Position numbers and translations under genes: made by a program | Notes under the pieces: generated by a model | Told to the model about the DNA's origin: nothing | What the model saw: only the letters and a program-made list of their open reading frames with translations | Databases searched by the model: none | Part shown: positions 32,878-41,896 of the stretch, piece by piece | Position numbering within the stretch: the stretch's first letter is position 1 | Layout of the letters: each line of letters begins with the position of its first letter | Assembly: GCA_964608265.1 (NCBI GenBank) | Contig: CAZSNP010000006.1 | Span: forward strand, 1 to 64,000 | Length of the DNA: 64,000 nucleotides | Origin: JANWXR01 sp964608265 | GTDB lineage: Bacteria > Chloroflexota > Anaerolineae > Anaerolineales > UBA6663 | Direction of reading: 5' to 3'

Positions 32878-32953
32878 GTGTCGGGTGTCGCAGGGTGGTG
32901 TGGCGTGTCCGCGAGCGCACAGCCTTTGACCCGTCTGGATTGACACTCGACAC
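32878..32953. repeat. Intergenic inverted repeat of GTGTCG words
   Basis: Arms 32878-32889 and 32942-32953 pair at 11 of 12 positions. The words GTGTCG and CGACAC recur several times inside and just beyond the element, up to about 32975. Confidence 0.65.
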
Positions 32954-32981
32954 CTTGACACTCCGATACACCCGCTTTGGC

Positions 32982-33167
32982 TTGCCGCGCCCTAACATTC
33001 CCCTGTATAATCGCCGCAGATCAAGTCAGCTCCCAAATGCCTCTCAATCTGCTTGCAGAGCAAATCCTTCCGCAGCTTGTGTGAAAGGAGGTGTTACCCT
33101 CTCGGCTAAATCACTCCTGGCTCACCCTTTTGTTCACGTCTACGATTCTCTTAGGAGGAGAACCCCA
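32982..33167 (+). promoter_or_regulatory. Promoter and 150-nt leader of the BMP lipoprotein gene
   Basis: TTGCCG (32982-32987) and TATAAT (33006-33011) are spaced by 18 bp and followed by CGCCGC. The leader holds a possible 15-codon upstream frame (33037-33084, MPLNLLAEQILPQLV) ending just before AAGGAGG at 33085-33091. The gene's own ribosome site AGGAGGAG is at 33153-33160. The leader does not show a purine-riboswitch core. Confidence 0.6.
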
Positions 33168-35249
33168 ATGAAGAAGCATTTGCACAAGTTGCTCTCCGGC
33201 TTCGTGCTGGCCGCGATGGTCCTGGCGGCCTGCGCGCCGGCGGTCACCACCGAAGCGCCACAGCCGACGACCGCCCCAACCACTGCTCCGCAGCCCACCT
33301 CGCCTCCGGCTGCCAAAGGCAAAGTATGCGAGGTGACGGACACGGGTGGGGTGGATGACAAATCGTTCAACCAGACCGCCTGGGCCGGCGCGCAGGAAGC
33401 GGCCAAGACTCTGAGCACCGAGGCGGTGTATCTTGAGTCGAAGCAGCAAACGGATTACGAGAAGAACATCAACGAGTTCATCGCTTCGGAGTGTGACCTG
33501 ATCGTGACGGTCGGCTTCCTGCTGGGCGATGCCACGCTGGCGGCGGCCAAGGCCAACCCGGAGCAGAAGTTCCAGATCCTGGACTTTGCCTACAGCGAGG
33601 CGGTGCCGAACGTGTGGCAGCAGGTGTACGCCACGCAGGAAGGGGCGTTCCTGGCCGGGTATGTGGCGGCGTCGCAGACCAAGACGGGGATCGTGGGGAC
33701 GTTTGGTGGCATCAACATCCCGCCGGTGGCCGACTTCATGGTGGGCTTCCAGGAAGGGATCGAGTACTACAACAAGCAGAACGGGACTAAGGTCAAGCTG
33801 CTGGGGTGGGACAACGCCACCAAGGACGGGCTGTTCACGGGTGACTTTTCGGATCAGGACAAGGGTCGCCAACGCGCCGAAGAGCTGATGGACGAAGGGG
33901 CGGACATCATCCTGCCGGTGGCCGGGCCGGTCGGCCTGGGGGCGGCGGCGGCGGTGCAGCAGCGGGGCAACGCCATGATCATTGGCGTGGACACCGACTG
34001 GTTTGTGAGCGCGTCGGAGTATGCCGACATCGTGTTGACGAGCGTGCTCAAGCGGCTGGAGTTGTCGGTGCAGACGGCGGCCAAGGCGGTGGCCGATGGA
34101 TCGTTTGCGGGCGAACTGAAGGTGGGCACGCTGGCCAACGGGGAGATTGGCATTGCGCCGTTCCACAACTTTGACGGGCAGGTCTCGCAGAAGGTGAAGG
34201 ATGACCTGAAGCAGATCGCCAGCGACATCTCTTCCGGCAAGATCAAGGTCAATAGCTTCAGCTCGCTGGGCGAGGCCGCCTTCTCACTCGAGGGCAAGAT
34301 CTGCGAGGTGACGGACACGGGTGGGGTGGATGACAAATCGTTCAACCAGACCGCCTGGGCCGGCGCGCAGGAAGCGGCCAAGACTCTGAGCACCGAGGCG
34401 GTGTATCTTGAGTCGAAGCAGCAAACGGATTACGAGAAGAACATCAACGAGTTCATCGCTTCGGAGTGTGACCTGATCGTGACGGTCGGCTTCCTGCTGG
34501 GCGATGCCACGCTGGCGGCGGCCAAGGCCAACCCGGAGCAGAAGTTCCAGATCCTGGACTTTGCCTACAGCGAGGCGGTGCCGAACGTGTGGCAGCAGGT
34601 GTACGCCACGCAGGAAGGGGCGTTCCTGGCCGGGTATGTGGCGGCGTCGCAGACCAAGACGGGGATCGTGGGGACGTTTGGTGGCATCAACATCCCGCCG
34701 GTGGCCGACTTCATGGTGGGCTTCCAGGAAGGGATCGAGTACTACAACAAGCAGAACGGGACTAAGGTCAAGCTGCTGGGGTGGGACAACGCCACCAAGG
34801 ACGGGCTGTTCACGGGTGACTTTTCGGATCAGGACAAGGGTCGCCAACGCGCCGAAGAGCTGATGGACGAAGGGGCGGACATCATCCTGCCGGTGGCCGG
34901 GCCGGTCGGCCTGGGGGCGGCGGCGGCGGTGCAGCAGCGGGGCAACGCCATGATCATTGGCGTGGACACCGACTGGTTTGTGAGCGCGTCGGAGTATGCC
35001 GACATCGTGTTGACGAGCGTGCTCAAGCGGCTGGAGTTGTCGGTGCAGACGGCGGCCAAGGCGGTGGCCGATGGATCGTTTGCGGGCGAACTGAAGGTGG
35101 GCACGCTGGCCAACGGGGAGATTGGCATTGCGCCGTTCCACAACTTTGACGGGCAGGTCTCGCAGAAGGTGAAGGATGACCTGAAGCAGATCGCCAGCGA
35201 CATCTCTTCCGGCAAGATCAAGGTCAATAGCTTCAGCTCGCTCCCGTAA
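33168..35249 (+). CDS. BMP-family nucleoside-type substrate-binding lipoprotein with two identical binding domains
   Basis: 693 residues. The signal peptide ends in lipobox LAAC, followed by a Thr/Pro linker. Two complete BMP/PnrA-type binding domains of about 313 residues (CEVTDTGGVDDKSFNQTAW to KVNSFSSL) are identical in protein and DNA, joined by a linker GEAAFSLEGK. Normal family members have one domain. BMP proteins bind nucleosides and deliver them to ABC permeases, which follow here. A private promoter and a strong hairpin before the ATPase gene would allow higher expression than the transporter. The duplication is either very recent or an assembly artefact. Confidence 0.9.
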   Translation: MKKHLHKLLSGFVLAAMVLAACAPAVTTEAPQPTTAPTTAPQPTSPPAAKGKVCEVTDTGGVDDKSFNQTAWAGAQEAAKTLSTEAVYLESKQQTDYEKNINEFIASECDLIVTVGFLLGDATLAAAKANPEQKFQILDFAYSEAVPNVWQQVYATQEGAFLAGYVAASQTKTGIVGTFGGINIPPVADFMVGFQEGIEYYNKQNGTKVKLLGWDNATKDGLFTGDFSDQDKGRQRAEELMDEGADIILPVAGPVGLGAAAAVQQRGNAMIIGVDTDWFVSASEYADIVLTSVLKRLELSVQTAAKAVADGSFAGELKVGTLANGEIGIAPFHNFDGQVSQKVKDDLKQIASDISSGKIKVNSFSSLGEAAFSLEGKICEVTDTGGVDDKSFNQTAWAGAQEAAKTLSTEAVYLESKQQTDYEKNINEFIASECDLIVTVGFLLGDATLAAAKANPEQKFQILDFAYSEAVPNVWQQVYATQEGAFLAGYVAASQTKTGIVGTFGGINIPPVADFMVGFQEGIEYYNKQNGTKVKLLGWDNATKDGLFTGDFSDQDKGRQRAEELMDEGADIILPVAGPVGLGAAAAVQQRGNAMIIGVDTDWFVSASEYADIVLTSVLKRLELSVQTAAKAVADGSFAGELKVGTLANGEIGIAPFHNFDGQVSQKVKDDLKQIASDISSGKIKVNSFSSLP
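33327..34267 (+). repeat. Direct repeat copy 1 (941 bp)
   Basis: Copy 1 of an in-frame tandem duplication with a period of 975 bp. Sampled stretches along its length match copy 2 without a substitution. Confidence 0.95.
34302..35242 (+). repeat. Direct repeat copy 2 (941 bp)
   Basis: Copy 2 of the same unit, separated from copy 1 by a 34-bp spacer (34268-34301). It ends two codons before the stop. Confidence 0.95.
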
Positions 35250-35295
35250 GCTGAAGACCAAACCGTAAGGCCGGTCACGATACGATGGTGTTTTC

Positions 35296-35328
35296 ACTGG
35301 CGACCCAGCGGCTACCTGGGTCGCCAGT
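35296..35328 (+). terminator. Hairpin between the binding protein and ABC ATPase genes
   Basis: A perfect 13-bp stem ACTGGCGACCCAG/CTGGGTCGCCAGT with a 7-nt loop, followed by a weak TTGCTTCTC tract, so read-through is likely. TTGCTT (35329-35334) and TACACT (35351-35356), 16 bp apart, may form a secondary promoter for the ATPase. Confidence 0.75.
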
Positions 35329-35388
35329 TTGCTTCTCGATATCCGTGTGTTACACTTTCGCCGACCCTGAGTCCAAATTCAACAATCT

Positions 35389-36948
35389 ATGGCTCCCATC
35401 CTCGAACTCCGCGGCATCACCAAACGCTTCCCCGGTGTTTTGGCCAATGACCACATTGACCTGACGCTGAAAGAGGGCGAGATCCTGGCCCTGCTGGGCG
35501 AGAACGGCGCCGGCAAGAGCACGCTGATGAATGTGCTCTACGGCCTGTATCAGCCCGACGAGGGCGAGATTATCGTGCGGGGCAAGCCCATCGCCGTCCA
35601 CAGCCCCAACGACGCCATCGCCGCCGGCATCGGCATGGTGCATCAGCACTTCATGCTCGTGCCGGTATTGACCGTGACCGAGAACGTGATGCTGGGAGTC
35701 GAATCGCTGGTGGCCGGTACGATTTTGGATCGGCGGCGTGCCGCGGAACGCATCGCCCAGATTTCGCAGCAGTTCGGCCTGCCGGTTGACCCGCAGGCGT
35801 ACATCAAAGACCTGCCCGTCGGCCTGCAGCAACGGGTCGAGATCATCAAGCTGTTGTATCGCAACGCCGACATCCTCATCCTCGACGAGCCGACGGCAGT
35901 GCTCACGCCGCAGGAGGCTGACGACCTCTTCAAGGTCATCCGCTCGCTGGTGGAGACGGGCAAGTCCATCATCTTCATCACCCACAAGCTGCGCGAGGTG
36001 CTGGCCATCGCCGACCGCATCGAGGTGTTGCGCCTCGGCAGGGTCGTCGGCCACGCCGACCCCAGGACCGCCACGCAGGCCGAATTGGCCTCGATGATGG
36101 TGGGCCGCGCAGTGGAGTTGGTCGCGCACAAGACGCCGGCCAGGCCCGGTGAAGTGGTGTTGCAGGTCGATGGGTTGCGCGTGCTGGATGATCGTGAGAA
36201 CGTGGCCGTGGACGGTGTGGACCTCGACGTGCGCGCGGGCGAAGTGGTGGGCGTGGCCGGTGTGCAAGGCAACGGTCAGACCGAACTGGTGGAGGTGCTG
36301 ACCGGTTTGCGCCCGCCGTTTACAGGCCGGCTGCGCATCGCCGGCCAGGAGGTCACCCACGTCAGCCCGCGCGCCATCACCGAGCTGGGGGTCGCTCACA
36401 TCCCGGAGGATCGCCAGCGCGACGGCCTGGTGCTCTCGTATCCGGTGGCCGACAACATGGTGCTGAACACATACTACCTGGCGCCCTTCGCCAGGGGCGT
36501 GATCATTCAAGAGGCCGCCGTCAATCAGGCCGCCGCCGAACGAGTCAAACAGTTCGATGTGCGCACGCCCGGCATCGCGGCGGGTGCCGGCACGCTCTCG
36601 GGCGGCAATCAGCAGAAGGTCATCGTGGCCCGCGAGCTCTCGCGGCCTATCAGGTTGCTCATCGCCTCACAGCCCACCCGCGGCCTCGACGTCGGTTCGA
36701 TTGAGTACATCCACGGCCGCATCCTGACCAAGCGCGACGAGGGCTGTGCGGTGTTGCTCGTCTCCACCGAACTGGATGAGATCATGGCCCTGTCGGATCG
36801 CATCGCGGTGATGTATCGCGGCAGGATCGTGGCGGTGGTGGAAGCGGCGCGAGTCAACAAGGAATATCTCGGGCTGCTGATGGCCGGCGTTCACCCCGAT
36901 CAGGTAGCCGTGCCCGAGCAGGGCCAGGAAGCTGAAGCGGTTTTCTAG
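35389..36948 (+). CDS. Nucleoside/simple-sugar-type ABC transporter ATPase, two ABC domains
   Basis: 519 residues. Domain 1 has Walker A GENGAGKST (about residues 39-47), a degenerate signature LPVGLQQRVEI and Walker B ILILDEPTAVLTPQE. Domain 2 has a degenerate Walker A GVQGNGQTEL, an intact signature LSGGNQQKV and an altered Walker B LLIASQPTRGLDVG. This asymmetry is normal for the RbsA/NupO class. With the BMP lipoprotein upstream and two permeases downstream it forms a complete importer, probably for purine nucleosides. Confidence 0.92.
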   Translation: MAPILELRGITKRFPGVLANDHIDLTLKEGEILALLGENGAGKSTLMNVLYGLYQPDEGEIIVRGKPIAVHSPNDAIAAGIGMVHQHFMLVPVLTVTENVMLGVESLVAGTILDRRRAAERIAQISQQFGLPVDPQAYIKDLPVGLQQRVEIIKLLYRNADILILDEPTAVLTPQEADDLFKVIRSLVETGKSIIFITHKLREVLAIADRIEVLRLGRVVGHADPRTATQAELASMMVGRAVELVAHKTPARPGEVVLQVDGLRVLDDRENVAVDGVDLDVRAGEVVGVAGVQGNGQTELVEVLTGLRPPFTGRLRIAGQEVTHVSPRAITELGVAHIPEDRQRDGLVLSYPVADNMVLNTYYLAPFARGVIIQEAAVNQAAAERVKQFDVRTPGIAAGAGTLSGGNQQKVIVARELSRPIRLLIASQPTRGLDVGSIEYIHGRILTKRDEGCAVLLVSTELDEIMALSDRIAVMYRGRIVAVVEAARVNKEYLGLLMAGVHPDQVAVPEQGQEAEAVF

Positions 36949-36978
36949 GCCGGCGGACGAGGAGAGCAAATCCCCACC

Positions 36979-38208
36979 ATGACAACAGCGACAATGCCCC
37001 TCAAGACGGCGCGCTGGCAGCAGGTGCTGCAGACGCTGACGATCCCCGCCCTCTCGATCCTGACCGCCCTCATCGCCGGCTCGGTGCTGATCGTGCTCAC
37101 CGATGAGGGCGTGCTGGAGGCCATCCGCACCACGCCGGGCACGGCCCTGGGGCCGATGTGGCAGGCGATCACCACTGCCTACGGTTCGCTGTTCGAAGGA
37201 TCGCTTGGCAACCCGGGCCGGATGATCGCGGCGCTGCAGAGCGGCGACCAACGGGCCATCGCCGAGGCCTTCTTCCCCATCACCGATAGCCTGGTGACGT
37301 CTACGCCGTACATCTTCGCCGGGCTGGCCGTGGCGGTGGGCTTCCGGGCCGGTCTGTTCAACATTGGCGCAGAGGGCCAACTCTACGTGGGCGCTATCTG
37401 CTCGGTGTGGGTGGGCTTCGCGCTCACTGGCCTGCCGGCAATCATCCACATCCCCTTGGCGCTGCTGGCAGGCGCCGCCGGGGGCGCAGCGTGGGCGTTC
37501 GTCCCCGCCATCCTCAAAGCCAAGACCGGGGCACATGAAGTCATCAACACGATGATGATGAACTACATTGCCTTCCGATTGAGCGAGTGGTTGCTGGGTG
37601 ATCGCGGCCCGTTGCAGCGGCCCGGCACGGCCAACCCGGTTAGCCCGTTCATCCAGGCCTCGGCTGAGTTGCCACGCTTCCTGCCCGATCCGATCCGCCT
37701 CCACCTGGGCTTCTTCATTGCGCTGGGGGTGGCCTTCCTGGTGTGGTGGTTCCTCTTCAAAACGACCTGGGGCTTCGAGGTGCGCACGGTGGGCCAGAAC
37801 CCCAATGCGGCGAAATACGCCGGCATGAGCATCACACGCAACATCATTATCGCTCTCTGCCTTTCCGGTGCGCTGGCAGGGCTGGCCGGCGCAAACGAGG
37901 TCCTGGGCCTCAATCACAACCTGGCCCTGGCTTTCTCATCGGGCTATGGCTTCGAGAGTATCGCGCTGGCCCTGCTGGGCAAGAGCCATCCGGGCGGGGT
38001 CGTGGCGGCGGCGCTGTTGTTTGGCACGCTGAGCAGCGGCGCGACGCGCATGCAGAATATCGCCCGCATCCCGGTTGATATCATTGACATCATTCAGGCG
38101 TTGATCATCGCCTTCATTGCCGCCCCGGCTATCATCCGTTTCCTGTACCGGTTGAAGACCGCCGGCCCCGGTGAGGGAACGGTGTTCACGCGCGGCTGGG
38201 GTAAATAA
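36979..38208 (+). CDS. ABC transporter permease (NupP-like)
   Basis: 409 residues with about 9-10 predicted membrane helices, of the BPD_transp_2 family. Conserved blocks include GLAVAVGFRAGLFNIGAEGQL, GAHEVINTMMMNYIA and the EAA-like loop GQNPNAAKYAGMS that contacts the ATPase. It forms the translocation pore with the next permease. It follows the ATPase by 30 nt. Confidence 0.9.
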   Translation: MTTATMPLKTARWQQVLQTLTIPALSILTALIAGSVLIVLTDEGVLEAIRTTPGTALGPMWQAITTAYGSLFEGSLGNPGRMIAALQSGDQRAIAEAFFPITDSLVTSTPYIFAGLAVAVGFRAGLFNIGAEGQLYVGAICSVWVGFALTGLPAIIHIPLALLAGAAGGAAWAFVPAILKAKTGAHEVINTMMMNYIAFRLSEWLLGDRGPLQRPGTANPVSPFIQASAELPRFLPDPIRLHLGFFIALGVAFLVWWFLFKTTWGFEVRTVGQNPNAAKYAGMSITRNIIIALCLSGALAGLAGANEVLGLNHNLALAFSSGYGFESIALALLGKSHPGGVVAAALLFGTLSSGATRMQNIARIPVDIIDIIQALIIAFIAAPAIIRFLYRLKTAGPGEGTVFTRGWGK

Positions 38209-38217
38209 CGGCGAACC

Positions 38218-38255
38218 AGTCGCCACTTGCCAGTTGCAACTGGTCAGTGGCAACT
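38218..38255. repeat. Intergenic hairpin centred on a GTTGCAAC palindrome
   Basis: The perfect 14-nt palindrome CCAGTTGCAACTGG (38230-38243) extends outward to 38218-38255 with a few mismatches. It occupies most of the 55-nt gap between the two permease genes. Confidence 0.8.
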
Positions 38256-38263
38256 CAACTCCT

Positions 38264-39544
38264 ATGGCCACGACGACTTCGGCACTCACTCGAAAATCCA
38301 TTGCAGAGCAGGCCCACGGTACGCGCAGCCGCATCTATGGCGTGGTCTTTATCCTGATCGCGTTGGCGATGTACTGGCTTTTCGCACAGGGTGTGGATAC
38401 GGCGGCGGTTTCAACCTACGGCCTCAATCAGGGCAGTGTGCCGGCGGCCGAACGCCTGCCGGATTGGGAAGTGCCGACGTTCGGCACCGTCACCTTTCTG
38501 GCGATGCTCTCGGCGGCGGTCGGTGCCTATCAACTGGTGCGCGGCTTTGGTCGCGCGACCATTGTGATGCTTGGCCTGATCGTGCTGTTCTTCATCTTTG
38601 CCTTCCTCACCTGGGCCACGCGCGATCAATCCATCAATCTGGCGGGTATGTTGCGCAACATGGTGTTGCGGGCGGTGCCGCTGACGCTGGGGGCGCTGTC
38701 CGGCATCTTGTGCGAGCGCGCCGGCGTGGTCAACATCGCCATTGAGGGCTTGATGCTTTCGGGCGCGATGATGGCGACCTACGCTGCCAGCGTCACCGAC
38801 AATCTGTGGCTGGGCGTGCTGGCCGCGACGCTCACCGGCGGGGCGCTGGCCTTCGTCCACGCGGTGCTCTCCATCCGTTACAAGGTGGATCAGATCATCA
38901 GCGGCACGGTCATCAACATCTTTTCGATCGGCATCACCAGTTACATCTCCAGCAAGTTCTTACAGGTCTATCAGGAACTGAATAACCCGGGGACCTTTCA
39001 AAACGTGTCCATCCCGCTGTTGTCCGACATCCCGCTCATCGGCGGCATCTTCTTCGACAGCAACATCTACACCTACGGCGCCTACATTCTATTGATCGTC
39101 ATTCACGTCGGCCTGTTTTATACGCGCTGGGGACTGCGCGCGCGGGCGGTCGGCGAGCACCCCAAGGCCGCCGACACGCTCGGCATCAACGTCTTCCGCG
39201 TGCGTTACATCAATGTTGTGCTGGGCGGCCTGGTGGCCGGGTTTGCCGGCTCGTACTTCACGCTCGGCTCGGTCGGTCGTTTCGAGGAGTTGATGACGGC
39301 CGGGCGCGGTTACATCGCGCTGGCGGCGATGATCTTCGGCAAATGGACACCGTTTGGGGCGGCCGGTGCCAGCCTTATCTTCGGATTGGCCGAGGCGCTG
39401 GCAGGCCGCCTGGCCATCCTCAAAGTCCCCATCCCGTCAGCGTTCTTGTTGATGGCGCCCTACATCGCCACCATGATCGCGCTGGCCGGCCTGATCGGCC
39501 GCGCCATCCCACCGGCGGCGGACGGGCAGCCTTACGAGAAGTAG
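38264..39544 (+). CDS. ABC transporter permease (NupQ-like)
   Basis: 426 residues, BPD_transp_2 family, about 10 predicted helices. It has an N-terminal extension of about 140 residues with extra helices before the conserved AVPLTLGALSGILCERAGVVNIAIEGLML core, and the ATPase-contact loop GEHPKAADTLGINV. The ATG at 38264 lies just after the hairpin, giving MATTTSALTRK; the frame is open further upstream through the hairpin but that part is unlikely to be coding. It is the second pore subunit of the nucleoside-type importer. Confidence 0.9.
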   Translation: MATTTSALTRKSIAEQAHGTRSRIYGVVFILIALAMYWLFAQGVDTAAVSTYGLNQGSVPAAERLPDWEVPTFGTVTFLAMLSAAVGAYQLVRGFGRATIVMLGLIVLFFIFAFLTWATRDQSINLAGMLRNMVLRAVPLTLGALSGILCERAGVVNIAIEGLMLSGAMMATYAASVTDNLWLGVLAATLTGGALAFVHAVLSIRYKVDQIISGTVINIFSIGITSYISSKFLQVYQELNNPGTFQNVSIPLLSDIPLIGGIFFDSNIYTYGAYILLIVIHVGLFYTRWGLRARAVGEHPKAADTLGINVFRVRYINVVLGGLVAGFAGSYFTLGSVGRFEELMTAGRGYIALAAMIFGKWTPFGAAGASLIFGLAEALAGRLAILKVPIPSAFLLMAPYIATMIALAGLIGRAIPPAADGQPYEK

Positions 39545-39554
39545 AAATCGGCTG

Positions 39555-39620
39555 AGACCTGACAGATGGCGCAGCGAAGCTCTTGGTTCTACTCACTTGT
39601 GCGCGCCGCCTGTCAGGTCT
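39555..39620. repeat. Intergenic inverted repeat AGACCTGACAG
   Basis: Perfect 11-bp arms (39555-39565, 39610-39620) enclose a second 5-bp GGCGC/GCGCC pair and a loop holding TTGGTTCTACT. It fills the gap between the permease and the dehydrogenase gene. Confidence 0.8.
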
Positions 39621-39635
39621 GAGGCTCATCCGGGT

Positions 39636-40586
39636 ATGAACGCCCTCTGGCTGGAGGGGCAGCGGCTGACTCTGCGCACCGACTGGCCAGCGCCGGCGCC
39701 GCCACCCGGTGAAGTGCTGGTGCGCGTCCTCAAGGCCGGCATCTGCAACACCGACGTCGAACTGACCCGCGGCTACTATCCCTTCAAAGGCATCCTCGGC
39801 CACGAGTTCGTCGGCACGGTGGAGTCGGCGGGGGAATGGCACGGCGCCCGCGTCTGCGGCGAGATCAACGCCGCCTGCGGCCACTGCGAACAATGCCGCG
39901 CCGGGCGGCGCACCCATTGCGATAATCGCACCGTGCTGGGCATCCTCGGGCGCAACGGCGCGTTCGCCGAGTGTCTCACGCTGCCGGTGGAGAATCTCCA
40001 TCGCGTCCCGGCGGAGGTGGGCGACGAGGCCGCCGTCTTCACCGAGCCGCTGGCCGCCGCGTTCGAGATCCTCGAGCAGGTGCCGATTGCGCCGGACAAC
40101 GTTGTTTACGTCGTCGGCGACGGTAAGCTCGGCAACCTGTGCGCGCAAGTCATCGCCACCACCGGCTGCCGGCTCACGGTGCTGGGCAAACACGACAACA
40201 AACTGGCGCTGCTCGTCGCGCGCGGCATCCGCACCACCCACATGAGTCACCCGCCCTCGGCGCGCGCCGACGTCGTCGTCGAATGCACCGGCAGCCCGCT
40301 CGGCTTCGACTTTGCCCGTAACCTGTTGCGCCCGCGCGGCACGCTGGTGCTCAAGAGCACCTACGCCGGCAAGCTCAGCGTGGATATGAGCCGCGTCGTG
40401 GTGGATGAGGTCCAGATCGTCGGCTCGCGCTGCGGCCCGTTCCCGCGCGCGCTGGCCGCGCTGGCGAAGCGCGAGGTGGAGGTGCAACCGCTCATCCACG
40501 CGCGTTATCCGCTGCGCGAGGCGCTGGCAGCGATGCAGCACGCGCAGAAGCCCGGCGTGTTGAAGGTGCTGCTGGAGATTGGGTGA
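39636..40586 (+). CDS. Zinc-type alcohol dehydrogenase family oxidoreductase
   Basis: 316 residues, medium-chain dehydrogenase/reductase fold. Catalytic zinc ligands are suggested by Cys in AGICNTDVEL and GHEFVGTVE. A structural-zinc Cys cluster CGHCEQCRAGRRTHC follows. The nucleotide-binding segment YVVGDGKLGNL replaces the usual GxGxxG with GDGKLG. It is shorter than typical members (about 340-350). The substrate is not predictable. It precedes a small membrane protein by 9 nt. Confidence 0.85.
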   Translation: MNALWLEGQRLTLRTDWPAPAPPPGEVLVRVLKAGICNTDVELTRGYYPFKGILGHEFVGTVESAGEWHGARVCGEINAACGHCEQCRAGRRTHCDNRTVLGILGRNGAFAECLTLPVENLHRVPAEVGDEAAVFTEPLAAAFEILEQVPIAPDNVVYVVGDGKLGNLCAQVIATTGCRLTVLGKHDNKLALLVARGIRTTHMSHPPSARADVVVECTGSPLGFDFARNLLRPRGTLVLKSTYAGKLSVDMSRVVVDEVQIVGSRCGPFPRALAALAKREVEVQPLIHARYPLREALAAMQHAQKPGVLKVLLEIG

Positions 40587-40595
40587 GGTGAGGCG

Positions 40596-41057
40596 ATGAT
40601 CCGCGCGGGATTGATCTTTGGTCTGGCGATGCTGGTGCTCGGTGGCCCGCCGGCCTTTGTGCTGCCGCTGTGCCTGCCGTGCCTGGCGCTCTTCGCCGGG
40701 GTTGGGGCCGGCTACTGCGCCGGTTTGTGGGAGCAACCGGAGGTGAACAGGCGCGCCCTCGCTCGCGGCGCCGGGGCCGGTGCGATAGCCGGCCTGGGGG
40801 CGTGGCTGGCGCACCTCATCAGCGGGCTGGCCGCGGCCGTCGTCATCGGGCCGCAGCGCTCGGCGGAGTTCACCGAGAACCTGTTGCGCGCGCTGGGCCA
40901 GGCCGGGCCGGTGCCCACGCCCGAGCCGGCGCAGTTCTACGTGCAGTCGGCCTTGGCGGCCTGCTGCTTCGGCGTGTTCGAGGTGGCGTTGATGGCCGGC
41001 CTCGGCGCGCTCGGCGGGCTGTTGTGGTGGCGGATGCAGGGCCGGGTCAGCGCGTAA
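40596..41057 (+). CDS. Small polytopic membrane protein, unknown
   Basis: 153 residues with about four hydrophobic segments: AGLIFGLAMLVLGG, LPLCLPCLALFAGVGAGYCAGL, AGAIAGLGAWLAHLISGLAAAVV and VALMAGLGALGGLLWW. The Gly/Ala-rich helices resemble small DUF membrane proteins common in Chloroflexota. No function recognised. It is likely co-transcribed with the dehydrogenase. Confidence 0.65.
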   Translation: MIRAGLIFGLAMLVLGGPPAFVLPLCLPCLALFAGVGAGYCAGLWEQPEVNRRALARGAGAGAIAGLGAWLAHLISGLAAAVVIGPQRSAEFTENLLRALGQAGPVPTPEPAQFYVQSALAACCFGVFEVALMAGLGALGGLLWWRMQGRVSA

Positions 41058-41108
41058 GCCGCCGCGCGCCGAGGCTATCGGCGACGCAGGCCCAACGGCC
41101 CAAAAGAA

Positions 41109-41134
41109 AACGGCGACTCGAGTGAGTCGCCGTT
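41109..41134. terminator. Bidirectional terminator
   Basis: A perfect 11-bp stem AACGGCGACTC/GAGTCGCCGTT with a 4-nt loop. T-rich tracts occur on both sides, between convergent genes ending at 41057 and 41153. Confidence 0.85.
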
Positions 41135-41152
41135 GATTGTTTCGCAACGCGC

Positions 41153-41830
41153 TCACTGCCCGCGTTGCGCCATCGCATACCGATACGCCTGCCCGTGCAG
41201 ATGCGCGCTGATGAGTCCGGCATAGGCCGCGCCGAACGCCGCGCCGATCACGCACACGATCACGCCGAGCGAGGTGAGCAGCGCGGTGAGCAACGCCGAA
41301 AGCAGCAGCACGATGAGGTACATGCCGGGCTTGGCCCGCACCATCTGCCACACCTCGGCCACCCGCAGCGCCTCGCCGATTTGCTCGGAGGCCGCGTACC
41401 GGCCAATCGCCGCCTCCACCATCATCCCGGCCACCAGGCCGTACACCAGGCCCACACAGCCGAGGCAGGTGCCCACGAAGCCGGCGATGGTGCTCAACGT
41501 CTCGTTATCGTTGCCGCCCGACTGCGCCGCTCCGATGACGGCCAGCGGCACGGCCGTGCACACGGCCACGATGATGAGGGGCAGAAAATAGACGAAGCGG
41601 ATAACAAAGACGTACAGGCCCTTCATCAGAAATCCGGCGAAGTCGCCCCACTCGGGCAGCGGGTTGGCCTCATCCTTGATAACGCGCCGGGCGATTTCGA
41701 CGCCGTAGCCCCAGAGCAGGATGGTGCCCAATACGGGGATGATGCTGATCAGGCCCGCCAATCCCCACTTCATCAACCAACCCGGGTCCTGGCGTGGATA
41801 GGTGATGGCCTTGCCGTATTCCATTTCCAT
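41153..41830 (-). CDS. DUF4013-type membrane protein
   Basis: 225 residues. The N-terminus (YGKAITYPRQDPGWLMKWGLAGLISIIPVLG) and the LWGYGVEIARRVIKDEANPLPEW segment are typical of DUF4013 membrane proteins, with five to six predicted helices. The family has no known function. An upstream TATACT followed by CGCGCC may be its -10 box, and GAGGAG precedes the ATG. Confidence 0.8.
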   Translation of the reverse strand: MEMEYGKAITYPRQDPGWLMKWGLAGLISIIPVLGTILLWGYGVEIARRVIKDEANPLPEWGDFAGFLMKGLYVFVIRFVYFLPLIIVAVCTAVPLAVIGAAQSGGNDNETLSTIAGFVGTCLGCVGLVYGLVAGMMVEAAIGRYAASEQIGEALRVAEVWQMVRAKPGMYLIVLLLSALLTALLTSLGVIVCVIGAAFGAAYAGLISAHLHGQAYRYAMAQRGQ

Positions 41831-41896
41831 AGTTGCGATGACTCCTCAATGACAAAGTAACGGCGCGAAGTATACGGCAAAATCGTCAACGGATGG

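Noticed and set aside
33011..33167. Purine or other nucleoside riboswitch before the BMP lipoprotein
   Set aside because: No three-way junction or conserved purine-riboswitch core could be found in the leader.
34268..34301. CTCGAG and AGATCT sequences in the spacer of the duplicated BMP gene, suggesting a cloning scar
   Set aside because: Two six-base sites in GC-rich DNA can arise by chance and nothing else points to engineered sequence.
39420..41351. 643-codon minus-strand frame opposite the dehydrogenase and small membrane gene
   Set aside because: Arg/Ala/Gly-rich antisense artefact of high-GC coding sequence; the plus-strand genes have clear motifs.
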